From positions 62,001 through 126,000 of the forward strand of contig JANSWY010000001.1 in NCBI GenBank assembly GCA_024743255.1: a DNA stretch of 64,000 nt, written 5' to 3'. This DNA is from a bacterium. Lineage in GTDB: Bacteria > Bacteroidota > Bacteroidia > Cytophagales > Cyclobacteriaceae. Every line of letters begins with the position of its first letter. Position 1 is the stretch's first letter. This document shows, piece after piece, positions 1 through 8,077 of the stretch. The translations under genes were made by a program, and so were the position numbers. The notes under the pieces are model-generated. The model did not search any database and was not told the origin of the DNA. It was given only the letters and a program-made list of their open reading frames with translations.

Positions 1-155
1 TCCCATGCTTCCATTGCCAGCTCTCTTGCCTTCGCAGAATCTGCCTGATTCATGAAGACATCAGTATACTTTTTAAGAAAATCATCCTGAGTTTGGGCTG
101 CAGAATTAGTCCAGGAAATAAGGATAAATGGAAGGATATAGAGAATTCGTTTCAT
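1..155 (-). CDS. Secreted protein of unknown function, N-terminal part only
   Basis: Only the first 51 codons lie in the window; the gene runs off the left edge. The reading starts MKRILYILPFILISW and continues through TNSAAQTQDDF, a typical Sec signal peptide with a cleavage site near the Ala-Ala-Gln step, so the mature protein should leave the cytoplasm. After the signal comes a polar, helix-forming stretch rich in Lys, Asp and Ala. No domain can be recognised from this fragment. The downstream small gene on the other strand starts about 60 bases away, so the two are divergent. Confidence 0.75.
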   Translation of the reverse strand, partial: MKRILYILPFILISWTNSAAQTQDDFLKKYTDVFMNQADSAKARELAMEAW

Positions 156-212
156 TGGAAAAGCTGCGGTTATGGCCTGTAATAAAGCAATTAAGCCAAT
201 TTTGGCAGAATA

Positions 213-527
213 TTGAATGATTTTGGCAAATATCTAAATGTTAGGCTTGCTTACTTTATTATCACGAACGAACTAAAAAACTATCTCATTATGAATTCCA
301 GCCAAATAACGGGATATATCTGGTATGATCCTACAGTAGGGTTTTATCAGAAGGGCAGTAAAGTTGAATTCAATAAGTACTACCGAAACGACACTAAAAA
401 AATTGATTGTCAGATTATTTATGAAATGACTTCAGATACATCTGATAGTTTGATGCAAGTATTGGTGAATGAATTAAATGAAGCCAAAAGAGAGAGCATC
501 ACTACAAAGTATTGGAAAATAGTTTAA
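213..527 (+). CDS. Small hypothetical protein
   Basis: An open frame of 104 codons with no recognisable family. It has no signal peptide or clear membrane helix. The first 26 residues are less convincing than the rest; an internal ATG at 291 would give a 78-residue protein starting MNSSQITGYIWYD, which reads like a natural N-terminus. The C-terminal half (residues 55-104) is polar with several Glu and Lys and looks helical. It is divergent from the truncated secreted gene to the left and convergent with the DinB-like gene to the right. It is kept as a gene because nothing overlaps it, but its reality and start are uncertain. Confidence 0.45.
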   Translation: MNDFGKYLNVRLAYFIITNELKNYLIMNSSQITGYIWYDPTVGFYQKGSKVEFNKYYRNDTKKIDCQIIYEMTSDTSDSLMQVLVNELNEAKRESITTKYWKIV

Positions 528-542
528 GGTAGGACTAACCGG

Positions 543-1121
543 TTATTCACTCTGTTCCCCAGGCAAAAACTCATTAGTAAAATGTTCTCTGGATTTATCC
601 TTGGAGAACTTTTGCTTATTGTAATCTTCTGAACGAGATCGTGGTATAGATAAGCTTTGCCAAGCATCGCCAATTATTATTTTGCCTACGAACGCAATCT
701 GGCCAATGTGGTATGAATAGTGACAGAGTTGCCTGTTTATGGCTTCTGTCACTGTATGCCCTTGGTTGCGGATGTAAACAATTTTGTCCAGATCTTCTGC
801 CCCTAGTGCATCCAAGGCAGAAAATAAGCAATTCCATCCTTCCTCCCACTTCACTAAAATTTCTTCCCGGGTATTGAGATCATTTTCAAATTCAGCATCT
901 CTTTTACGCCATTCTTTTTCTCCATCAGAATTGAGAAAATCAGTCCACCTGGACATCATATTTCCCCACATGTGCTTGACAATGGTTGCAACACTGTTAC
1001 TCTCCTCATTGAATTGCCAGGTAAGCTTATCATCAGGGAGTTGATTGATTGTCTTGATACCGAGACTTTTGTAATACAGAAATTGCTGACGAACGCTATC
1101 CAGGTAGTTTTGATTATCCAT
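543..1121 (-). CDS. DinB-like DUF1572 family protein
   Basis: A 192-residue protein of the DinB/YfiT four-helix-bundle superfamily, best matching the DUF1572 branch common in Bacteroidota. Visible marks are an N-terminal helix with YLDSVRQQFLYYKSL, a first metal-ligand-type His in TIVKHMWGNM (about residue 49), and the pair of His residues in LCHYSYHIGQIAFVGK (about 133-137) that together form the usual three-His metal site. The family is induced or linked to stress in some relatives but its reaction is unknown. The next gene on the same strand, an MBL hydrolase, ends 42 bases upstream of this start, so co-transcription is possible. Confidence 0.85.
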   Translation of the reverse strand: MDNQNYLDSVRQQFLYYKSLGIKTINQLPDDKLTWQFNEESNSVATIVKHMWGNMMSRWTDFLNSDGEKEWRKRDAEFENDLNTREEILVKWEEGWNCLFSALDALGAEDLDKIVYIRNQGHTVTEAINRQLCHYSYHIGQIAFVGKIIIGDAWQSLSIPRSRSEDYNKQKFSKDKSREHFTNEFLPGEQSE

Positions 1122-1163
1122 GAAAAAAATGTTTAGAAGTCTCTATTACAACGCTGATATGTT

Positions 1164-2054
1164 CTAAGATTGTTCCGCTTTCTTAGTCCAGTATCTCACC
1201 AGACCAGCCACACTCATCCAGCTTGGATTTGCTGCTTCATAAACTTTTACTCCTTCCTCATCTACACCCAGGTCCAGTAATTGTTGAGTAGTGTACTTTG
1301 AGAATTCAGGTGTGAGCTCTTCAACAGTCTTTCCACTTTCCCAGCCTTTTTTGATCCAGTTAGCCCAGTCATCAAGCATCTCCTCAAGTGAGTTCAAATG
1401 GTAATCTATATTGGTGATTGCGTCAAAGTGTGTCAAGTATAGTTTCGATGGGTTAGCTTTTCTAAGTACCTGAATTGAATTCTTCCAGTCTTCTAAATTG
1501 ATATCTGGTGGTGGACAAGGAGGGACAACCGGACCATCTCCAATTTTGCAACCAGCTACATCTCCAGTAAAAATATTGTCTCCAATTTGCCAGGCTATAT
1601 GGTGTTTTGCATGACCTGGAGTGTACCACCCTTTGATGGTAATATCGCCAATTTGAAATTCTTCTTCATCCTGAACCTCGTGTAACAGATCGCCTGGAAT
1701 ATTCTTCATGGTTCCCCACAGCCTATCCATTTGATCTCCATAAATCCGGGTTGCGGATGACATTAATTTAGACGGGTCCTCCATATTTTTTGCTCCGAAA
1801 GGATGAACATAAATCTTAGCCCCATTTTCTGCAAATGCCCAGGCAGAACCAGCGTGATCCAGGTGAATGTGAGTAAGAAATACATGCTTGACATCCTGAA
1901 GAGTATATCCTTTGTTTTCCAATGCTTCCTTCATCGCTCCAATTGTACTGTATGGTCCGGTTTCAATTAGTACAGGTCCGTCAGAAGTTTTGATGAGGTA
2001 TGATGCAATTGCGCCTTCATAGCCCTGGAATTTAAGATCTATAAGTTCTATCAT
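1164..2054 (-). CDS. MBL-fold metallo-hydrolase
   Basis: A 296-residue metallo-beta-lactamase fold hydrolase. The zinc motif THIHLDHAG (His62, His64, Asp66, His67) is intact, followed by TPGHAKHH (His148) and FTGD (Asp165) as further ligands, and a late His in YLTHFDA. The N-terminus follows the family pattern of two strands and an acidic turn (LIETGPYST). This layout resembles the broad Zn-hydrolase group that includes glyoxalase II-like and lactonase-like enzymes; the substrate cannot be told from sequence. There is no signal peptide, so it is cytoplasmic. It is divergent from the thioesterase gene, with about 75 bases between the start codons. Confidence 0.88.
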   Translation of the reverse strand: MIELIDLKFQGYEGAIASYLIKTSDGPVLIETGPYSTIGAMKEALENKGYTLQDVKHVFLTHIHLDHAGSAWAFAENGAKIYVHPFGAKNMEDPSKLMSSATRIYGDQMDRLWGTMKNIPGDLLHEVQDEEEFQIGDITIKGWYTPGHAKHHIAWQIGDNIFTGDVAGCKIGDGPVVPPCPPPDINLEDWKNSIQVLRKANPSKLYLTHFDAITNIDYHLNSLEEMLDDWANWIKKGWESGKTVEELTPEFSKYTTQQLLDLGVDEEGVKVYEAANPSWMSVAGLVRYWTKKAEQS

Positions 2055-2128
2055 TTTGGTTCAATTCGGTTGTAGACCAAATGTACTATAAAGTGCTTAT
2101 AATTGTGTCACAAATAAACAAGTCAAAG

Positions 2129-2623
2129 ATGAGTAGTGTAGACAGTAAATTTTTTCAGGATCACATGCATGAAAATGTGTGCTTTGGATGTGGAATTCAA
2201 AACCCGGAAGGGCTTCAAATCAAAAGTTTCTGGGAGGGTGATGAGTCAGTTTGCATCTTTAATTCTGAAGAAAAATATCATGGCTGGTCCAACCTAATGA
2301 ACGGTGGGATCATTGCTACTGTAATTGACTGTCACTGCATGGGAACGGCCATGGCAGAAGCATACAAAAGAGAAGACAGAGGACTGGACACTTTGCCAGA
2401 ATACAGATACGCTACAGGTACTTTGAATGTAAAGTATTTAAAACCTACTCCAAACGACAAGCCTCTTGAATTACGGGCACGAATCACTGAAGTAAAAAAC
2501 AGAAAGACTGTGATGCACTGTGATGCGATATCGGAAGGAGTAAAGGTTGCCGAAGCAGAAGTAATTGCTATCCGAGTTTTTGATAGTAGTCAGGATGCCG
2601 GTGGCAATGCATTTAAATCTTAA
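2129..2623 (+). CDS. Hotdog-fold thioesterase (PaaI-like)
   Basis: A 164-residue hotdog-fold protein of the PaaI/acyl-CoA thioesterase type. The N-terminus carries NVCFGCGIQNPEGLQIK, a CxxC-bearing motif often seen in this subgroup, then WSNLMNGGIIATVIDCHC, the hotdog helix with the conserved Asn-Gly-Gly and Asp, and later ATGTLNVKYLKPTP, the substrate-lining strand. The open frame continues to an ATG at 2081, but MSSVDSKFFQDHMHENV at 2129 fits relatives better and leaves a promoter region clear of the divergent MBL gene. Its last bases TTAA also form the stop codon of the convergent PhnD-like gene. The exact acyl substrate is unknown. Confidence 0.85.
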   Translation: MSSVDSKFFQDHMHENVCFGCGIQNPEGLQIKSFWEGDESVCIFNSEEKYHGWSNLMNGGIIATVIDCHCMGTAMAEAYKREDRGLDTLPEYRYATGTLNVKYLKPTPNDKPLELRARITEVKNRKTVMHCDAISEGVKVAEAEVIAIRVFDSSQDAGGNAFKS

Positions 2624-4476
2624 GGTCGCTTTTTGAGGATGTTCATGATTTGAAGGAATTCTTTCTCTGTGATCTTATTATCTCTCACAATCTCTTCAAT
2701 TTCATTTTTCTGATCTTCTGTAAGCTTTATTTCATGTGGTTCAACTCCATCCATGAGATTCTGAACATCTGCAATTCTATTCTTTAGTATCAGGAATTGA
2801 TTCTCATTAATCGTTCCTTTATCCAGTAAAGCACTGATATACTCCTTTTGCTCAATGATCTTGGCTTCCATTTCATAGTGACCGTTGACATACTCTTTGA
2901 TTAATTCATTTGTACGATAGAGTAAATCTTTGAATCGAGCCTTTTTCTTGCTTTGGATATATCTACCCACTATACCAGAGATTAAAGCACCTATAACAGC
3001 AAACATTATTCCCAGCTTATCCCAGTAATTTGTCTTCCAGAAAGCAGCAGAAAATATATTGTAAGTATCCACTGCTGTTGGATCATCTAATTCAATTGTA
3101 ACTTCTTTCTCTGGTCTGTAATTAACCAGTACAGGCATTTCCTTCTTGAATTTTGGATCATTCGCAAAATGTGTGTTCACTTCAGTCAATTTACTTACAT
3201 CAGATCCTTTTAGAATAAAACTGCTTGCAGTTTCCGGGTTAAATACAAATTCATAATCTTCAAGATTGATACCATCGTGTTTACCATAGGTGAGGAACCA
3301 GTCTTTCCCATTGAAATACAGATTACCTCGAATCGGAATATTTCTGAGGATATCATCCTTAATTTTCCGAGGCAGATAACCAACCAACTCACCCACCGGA
3401 ATATCTTCGCCTTCATCGATTAAGATATCATTTAATAGTACCTGATAGTGATATACTTCTTTTCCTACCTGGTAGAGGTTCATTGTTACTTTCTCAAAGA
3501 ACTTCTGGTTAGTGTATTCATCGGTACTGAATCTTCCTGAACTCTGAAGGCCAAGTCTGATTTTACTAGTCATTAATTGCAACAAATCACTATCCCCGCT
3601 AAGTTCTTCCTTGGCCTTACCCCAAGGGTGAATATCCAGGTTTAATGCTGGTTTTACCCTGGTAATTCTTAAATACCTTCTAATGATATTATAGTAATTA
3701 TCATCTTCTGGAATAACGCTGGTTACATTCAGTGGATTCTTGAATATCTTTTTCGCTTTAGGGTCCTTATGTGCGTTGAATAGGATTTTATGTATTTGTT
3801 CTTCCTCCGGCTTAGTAACTTCAGGAGATAATACATAAGCATGATAAGGCACCTTATAATTGGCCAACTCTATATAATCGTTCTTGTCAATATCATCTCT
3901 ACTTTCAAAATAAGACTGATTAATTGCTATTCCGTCTACGGTTTCATTAATCAATGAATCAAGTGATGCGTTGTGATCGTAAGTGAAGTCGTAAGTGAAA
4001 AAGTCATCATCCACATCCAGGTCATTTTCATTAAATATGCCCTTCGGGTATTTAAATCCAGAAGTAGAAGTTGGTTTTACAAATAGAAACTGACCGTTTT
4101 CCAGATGATGTAAATCAACAATACCTGAAGTCTTTTTAACCAGAATAGATCCATTATAGAAGTCCTGATTATTGACTGTATGGGTTGCAAAAACATGCAG
4201 TTCAGGGAAATCGCTTTTAGTTTTTAGGTATGGAAAGACTGTGAACAATCCAATATCATAATCATGATTGATCAGGTGAAATCCAAGATCATCGTCCTTA
4301 ACAATTTCCAATTCCAAGGTTCGCCCCATTTTGTCTGCGACATACTGAAAAAGTGGAGTAAAAGTTTCTTTTACCTTCTCCTCGGATTTGAATTTAATGA
4401 TACCTACCCTCAGTGGTTCCTGAGCAAAAGTAGATAGGCATAGACATACTAATATACAGCTGGCTAAAGCTCTCAT
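2620..4476 (-). CDS. PhnD-like periplasmic binding protein with membrane anchor and coiled coil
   Basis: A 618-residue protein. A signal peptide (MRALASCILVCLCLSTFAQ) is followed by a PhnD-type phosphate/phosphonate periplasmic-binding domain (about 20-260; note RVGIIKFKSEE and YDIGLFTVFPYL). The middle region to about 480 is of unknown fold. One membrane helix near 485-505 (LGIMFAVIGALISGIVGRYI) leads into a short cytoplasmic, coiled-coil-like tail rich in Glu and Lys. The plan is a ligand sensor with one transmembrane pass but without a kinase, cyclase or methyl-accepting domain, so the output is not evident. No ABC transporter genes sit beside it. Function in phosphonate sensing is inference from the fold. 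Confidence 0.75.
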   Translation of the reverse strand: MRALASCILVCLCLSTFAQEPLRVGIIKFKSEEKVKETFTPLFQYVADKMGRTLELEIVKDDDLGFHLINHDYDIGLFTVFPYLKTKSDFPELHVFATHTVNNQDFYNGSILVKKTSGIVDLHHLENGQFLFVKPTSTSGFKYPKGIFNENDLDVDDDFFTYDFTYDHNASLDSLINETVDGIAINQSYFESRDDIDKNDYIELANYKVPYHAYVLSPEVTKPEEEQIHKILFNAHKDPKAKKIFKNPLNVTSVIPEDDNYYNIIRRYLRITRVKPALNLDIHPWGKAKEELSGDSDLLQLMTSKIRLGLQSSGRFSTDEYTNQKFFEKVTMNLYQVGKEVYHYQVLLNDILIDEGEDIPVGELVGYLPRKIKDDILRNIPIRGNLYFNGKDWFLTYGKHDGINLEDYEFVFNPETASSFILKGSDVSKLTEVNTHFANDPKFKKEMPVLVNYRPEKEVTIELDDPTAVDTYNIFSAAFWKTNYWDKLGIMFAVIGALISGIVGRYIQSKKKARFKDLLYRTNELIKEYVNGHYEMEAKIIEQKEYISALLDKGTINENQFLILKNRIADVQNLMDGVEPHEIKLTEDQKNEIEEIVRDNKITEKEFLQIMNILKKRP

Positions 4477-4555
4477 AGGTGTGGTACTTAATTCTAAAGT
4501 AAAATTTAAGGAATTTATTGGTCTTCCTTACTAAGAGACAGAGGATAATTCTGTC

Positions 4556-4723
4556 CTAGCTTTTTCGATCCGTAACAACCAACCAAATAGCATGAATCAT
4601 ACCTGGCACACCGCCAATAAGCGTCAAAATTATATTGATTAACAAGTGTATGGAGAATCCTACTTGTAAAAATGCTGCAATGGGAGGAAGAAAAATGGCA
4701 AGTATTAATTTAAGTATTTGCAT
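4556..4723 (-). CDS. Pmp3/YqaE-family small membrane protein
   Basis: A 55-codon gene too short for most gene callers. It begins MQILKLILAIFLPPIAAFL and ends MIHAIWLVVTDRKS. The whole chain is two membrane helices: the first holds the family mark ILAIFLPPIAAFLQVG, the second LLINIILTLIGGVPGMIHA with its Gly-Gly-x-Pro-Gly. This is the UPF0057 (Pmp3) family of 50-60 residue membrane proteins, tied in yeast and plants to membrane potential and salt stress. It lies alone between the PhnD-like gene and the oxidoreductase, all on the minus strand, 35 bases after the oxidoreductase stop, so it could be co-transcribed with it. Confidence 0.93.
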   Translation of the reverse strand: MQILKLILAIFLPPIAAFLQVGFSIHLLINIILTLIGGVPGMIHAIWLVVTDRKS

Positions 4724-4758
4724 AGTTTGTGGATTTAGATAGATGCTAAAATATGAAG

Positions 4759-5727
4759 TTATTGCATATTTCCATCTACAGTTACTACAACTTTTCCATC
4801 GTGCTTTCCCTCTCCGAAATAAGCAATTAATCGCGGAATCTCCTCAAAGGCATATGGACCATCAATTATCGGCTTGATTTTACCCTGGTGATAAAGATCA
4901 TGAATGAAGTCCAGGTCCTTATTAGGTTTGAGGGCTACTACTTGCATATTTTTTGCACCAAACTTAGTCCGAAGTGCAAAGCGAATTATTTTACCTAAGT
5001 CTCCTCCTACAGTAGCGTAATAACCATCTTTCTTCAAAGCCCTTTTGATATGTTTTGGTGGTCGTGTGGATTTAGCATCTAGTATTATATCATATTCCAC
5101 ACCTCTCAATGTAAAGTCTTCCTGCTTGTAATCAATGATATGATCAAACCCAATCTCCTTCATAGTTTCAAGCTTCATACCTGAATCAACTCCAGTGACT
5201 TCACAGTTCATGCTTTTCGCGATTTGTAAACCAAACATACCCATTCCACCTCCTGCTCCGTTGATTAAAACCTTTTGACCTTCTTTGATCCCAGCATAAT
5301 CTACCAAACCCTGATACGCCAACATGGATGCATGAGAAATGGTGACAGCTTCATCAAAACCCATCCCTTCTGGGATTTTGACAATTGATTTTTGTTTGAC
5401 GCAAGCATATTCAGCATATGTCCCCCAACCAAACTCTGAAATATCGCCATATACTCTATCTCCTTCTTTAAACTCAGTTACCTCATTACCTACAGATTCT
5501 ACAATACCTGCTAGTTCTATTCCCGGGACTGGTGTTTTTGGTTTTGTGATACCAAACAGCAGACGATAAATGCCGGGTTTCCCAGTTACTAAACTCCAAT
5601 CAAAATCATTAATGGTAGTCGCTGCAATTTTGACTAATACTTCATCCGGCTTAAGCGTGGGTACTGGAATATCTTCCAGTTTAAGTTTTGAGGGAGGTCC
5701 GTAATTGTGGCAGAGGAAAGCTTTCAT
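4759..5727 (-). CDS. NAD(P)-dependent alcohol dehydrogenase / quinone reductase family (MDR)
   Basis: A 322-residue zinc-free medium-chain dehydrogenase/reductase. The N-terminal GroES-like half has PDEVLVKIAATTINDFDW and the PGIELAGIVESVG stretch of the family; the Rossmann half has VLINGAGGGMGMFGLQIAKS as nucleotide-binding loop. The catalytic-zinc cysteine is absent, as in quinone oxidoreductases and enoyl reductases. It is a full-length cytoplasmic enzyme that probably reduces an activated double bond or quinone with NADPH; the substrate is not evident. It follows 37 bases after an unknown membrane protein gene on the same strand and may be the last or second last gene of that operon. Confidence 0.88.
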   Translation of the reverse strand: MKAFLCHNYGPPSKLKLEDIPVPTLKPDEVLVKIAATTINDFDWSLVTGKPGIYRLLFGITKPKTPVPGIELAGIVESVGNEVTEFKEGDRVYGDISEFGWGTYAEYACVKQKSIVKIPEGMGFDEAVTISHASMLAYQGLVDYAGIKEGQKVLINGAGGGMGMFGLQIAKSMNCEVTGVDSGMKLETMKEIGFDHIIDYKQEDFTLRGVEYDIILDAKSTRPPKHIKRALKKDGYYATVGGDLGKIIRFALRTKFGAKNMQVVALKPNKDLDFIHDLYHQGKIKPIIDGPYAFEEIPRLIAYFGEGKHDGKVVVTVDGNMQ

Positions 5728-5764
5728 ATGTTAATATAGTCGGAATGGAATAAAAATTATTGCA

Positions 5765-6430
5765 CTAAGCTGAACCTATTGACCTACCTAAGTCTCTCAT
5801 TACTTCCGACATGGTCAGGTTTTGATCCTGGAATGAATCTAGTTCTATTTCAGAAAAATCAACTGGCTTGACTTTATGTTTCTCCAGAATATCGATCATT
5901 TCGTCCATTTTGATTTTCATCCCAGAGAATTTTGGCTTGAATAGTATATAGACAAAACCAAACTCAGTGCATCTTGGTAAAAATCGAATTCTAAAATCTT
6001 CATTCCCAGAACTAGAATACAACCGCCTCAACGCAAATCTGATTTTTAAATGGACATGATGAATATTCATTAGGTAAGCTTGAGAATTTGATTCTCCATG
6101 TTCACTACGCCAGGAAATTGTCACAGGATATCCTCTGTAAATCCCGGCTACACCCCAGTCAAGGTTAATAAAGCCCAATGATTCAAATTGTGAAAGAGGT
6201 TTTTTTGTACCTACTCGAATTTGATTCTTTCTCCATACACTAGCCAATGCATAGACGAGTCCAATCAGGAAACTTCCTCCGTTTAGAAAAATGAAAATGA
6301 ACTCAAAAGTATGATTAACCGGTTCTCCCCAAAATAGAATCAGTAGCCCAAACATTAATGAAAACAAAACAAAAGTTGTAAGCCAGATTAATAACAGAAC
6401 TATAATAGGTTTGACTTGGCTAAGTTTCAT
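5765..6430 (-). CDS. Hypothetical two-helix membrane protein
   Basis: A 221-residue protein that I do not recognise. Two membrane helices lie at about 10-32 (IIVLLLIWLTTFVLFSLMFG) and 43-64, separated by a short loop, and the rest is a soluble domain of mixed strands and helices that should face the cytoplasm. The soluble part has a region around residues 88-100 with GFINLDWGVAGIYRGYPV that looks like a beta-hairpin. Its start codon overlaps the stop of the preceding 82-residue gene (ATGA), so the two are translated together. It belongs to a run of four unknown genes on the minus strand that ends at the oxidoreductase gene. Confidence 0.7.
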   Translation of the reverse strand: MKLSQVKPIIVLLLIWLTTFVLFSLMFGLLILFWGEPVNHTFEFIFIFLNGGSFLIGLVYALASVWRKNQIRVGTKKPLSQFESLGFINLDWGVAGIYRGYPVTISWRSEHGESNSQAYLMNIHHVHLKIRFALRRLYSSSGNEDFRIRFLPRCTEFGFVYILFKPKFSGMKIKMDEMIDILEKHKVKPVDFSEIELDSFQDQNLTMSEVMRDLGRSIGSA

Positions 6431-6675
6431 GAGAACTCTTTTTTTCTAATATTTACAATGATTACTGAGGCAACAACTGAAATTCCCACTACCAGGCATC
6501 CATATTGAACGAATCCAATTAACGCATGCCACTCCAGACTTGTCCCTGTTCCAATTCTTTTAGTCTTGGCCAAGAACTCATTTATGCGAACAGACTCTTT
6601 CATATAGAAGAAAATGGCAATCAATAAGAAGCCAAGAAATAGTAGCAGTAATGACTTAAGGAGTCTCATTCCCAA
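6427..6675 (-). CDS. Small hypothetical membrane protein
   Basis: An 82-residue protein with two clear membrane helices: residues 5-24 (LLKSLLLLFLGFLLIAIFFY) and 52-72 (FVQYGCLVVGISVVASVIIV). Between them is a polar loop of about 25 residues and the tail ends in basic RKKEFS. There is no recognised domain. The 3' end overlaps the start of the next gene by four bases and the upstream gene ends 14 bases before, so it is an internal gene of a tight operon. A role as partner of the neighbouring membrane proteins is plausible but only from position. Confidence 0.7.
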   Translation of the reverse strand: MGMRLLKSLLLLFLGFLLIAIFFYMKESVRINEFLAKTKRIGTGTSLEWHALIGFVQYGCLVVGISVVASVIIVNIRKKEFS

Positions 6676-6689
6676 ATGATTTATTTTTA

Positions 6690-7319
6690 TTATCTGGTCT
6701 GATCATCAATTTTCAACCAAGCTGTGAATCGTTTTACCTCGCTTTTTAAGACAAGAGTAATTGGTTGCTTATATGATTCATCCTCAATTGTAATCCTGAC
6801 TTTGTCTTTGTCAGCACTCCATGCTTTGATTTTTGCCTTGCCTAAATCTGTAGACGTATTTCTTTTATACACCTCAATAGGAAGTGCGTATACATTTTTA
6901 CCACTTCTCCCAATTCCATTTAACACAAAAGAGTCCATTGATAAAATGATATCCGCCTTTTCGAAATCGTAGATACTTACACTGAAATTAAAATATTTCT
7001 TTTTAGAAAAAAGATCGAACCCTAATACTGTAACCTCTAAGTCGTGCAACACCAGCTTCTTACCATTTAATTGATGATAGGCCTTCCCTCCTGCCCTATA
7101 TTGTTGGTAAAGAATATTATACATAAACAACTTTTGAAGTGTCCCCCCCACAACGAAAAAAGCTATTCCAACTGCCATCACATGAAATGGTTCATCTCTC
7201 TCAAGGTAGATAACCAGACCAATCATTATAAGTAAGCCCATGTTATAGATCCACCCAAAATTGATAGGAGGTCTTGATTTTAATACAAATTGCCAAAATG
7301 TGTATGGATGATAACTCAT
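6690..7319 (-). CDS. Hypothetical membrane protein
   Basis: A 209-residue protein without a recognised family. The first 75 residues hold two hydrophobic segments (about 24-38 and 48-66, MAVGIAFFVVGGTLQ); the rest is a soluble region rich in beta strands (LVLHDLEVTVLGFDLFSKK, then KVRITIEDES), perhaps a PH-like sandwich. It starts four bases after the stop of the lipoprotein gene and ends 14 bases before the 82-residue gene. With its two downstream neighbours it forms a set of three membrane proteins of unknown job, probably acting together in the inner membrane. Confidence 0.68.
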   Translation of the reverse strand: MSYHPYTFWQFVLKSRPPINFGWIYNMGLLIMIGLVIYLERDEPFHVMAVGIAFFVVGGTLQKLFMYNILYQQYRAGGKAYHQLNGKKLVLHDLEVTVLGFDLFSKKKYFNFSVSIYDFEKADIILSMDSFVLNGIGRSGKNVYALPIEVYKRNTSTDLGKAKIKAWSADKDKVRITIEDESYKQPITLVLKSEVKRFTAWLKIDDQTR

Positions 7320-7322
7320 AAT

Positions 7323-8000
7323 TTAGTTCAGCTCTCCCTTATTACCTTCCTTATCAAACCATCCAATCAATTTCTGATTACCACTATCATAATCAAATTT
7401 CGCTATTGCAAACTCTTTCTGTAATTCTCCCTCTCCATCCATGAACCACAATTCAACAACTCTATCATTCTCATCATAGATATATCTTGTTATTGGGGTT
7501 GTTTCGAAATCAGGAGATATGAATTCAGTCTCATTTTTGAAACACCGAATCTCAAATAACCTTCCTTTATCATCATACAAGTATTTTGAAATAGCGATGT
7601 TGAAGGAGTATGGTTTCACAATTCCATCAGTTGCTTTTCCTGTAATCTCTTTGATTTTCCCCTCTTCATTGTACTCAAAATATTGGTACTTCGCTCCAAA
7701 GAATTCATCCCCCATTGTTACTTTTTCAGGTTCCCCAAAATCATTAAATATTGTATCATTTGGAGGGACTTTACCAAAGGACATATTTGGTAGGTAAGTG
7801 GAATCTTTCATTAACTTATCAAATTCCCGAAAAAGGATTACCGAAGAATCATTTTCATTATCAAGGTAAATTGTATCTATTCGATCCTTAGATTGAAAAA
7901 TCAGATATTCTTGTTTCTCCTTTTCAGGCTTACATGAGAACACTAATAAGCCATGGAAAATAATTCCAGCCAAAATAGAGATGGTTCGATGGTTTTGCAT
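7323..8000 (-). CDS. Lipoprotein with YD-like repeats
   Basis: A lipoprotein of 225 residues when started at the ATG at 8000 (MQNHRTISILAG), which puts the signal helix at the very N-terminus; an upstream ATG at 8036 adds 12 residues. The lipobox LVFSC anchors it in a membrane after cleavage. The C-terminal half has four loose repeats, YFEYNEEGKIKEI, YLYDDKGRLFEIR, YIYDENDRVVEL and KFDYDSGNQKL, which follow the YD-type beta-strand pattern seen in secreted Rhs-like and other surface proteins of this phylum. It heads the four-gene unknown operon on the minus strand and is divergent from the AlkB-type gene. Confidence 0.72.
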   Translation of the reverse strand: MQNHRTISILAGIIFHGLLVFSCKPEKEKQEYLIFQSKDRIDTIYLDNENDSSVILFREFDKLMKDSTYLPNMSFGKVPPNDTIFNDFGEPEKVTMGDEFFGAKYQYFEYNEEGKIKEITGKATDGIVKPYSFNIAISKYLYDDKGRLFEIRCFKNETEFISPDFETTPITRYIYDENDRVVELWFMDGEGELQKEFAIAKFDYDSGNQKLIGWFDKEGNKGELN

Positions 8001-8062
8001 GACAGCAATAGAATAAAAACTTGTACATTTATCCAAATTAATAATTCAAAATTCTCGACTTC

Positions 8063-8070
8063 TATCTTTG
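8063..8070 (+). promoter_or_regulatory. Candidate -7 element TATCTTTG
   Basis: TATCTTTG matches the Bacteroidota -7 consensus TAnnTTTG and ends 7 bases before the ATG of the AlkB-type gene, so the message would be almost leaderless. No good TTG is seen 19 bases upstream, which weakens the call. Confidence 0.4.
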
Positions 8071-8077
8071 ATACCTT

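Noticed and set aside
784-1044. Plus-strand open frame inside the DinB-like gene
   Set aside because: It is the antisense shadow of a conserved gene.
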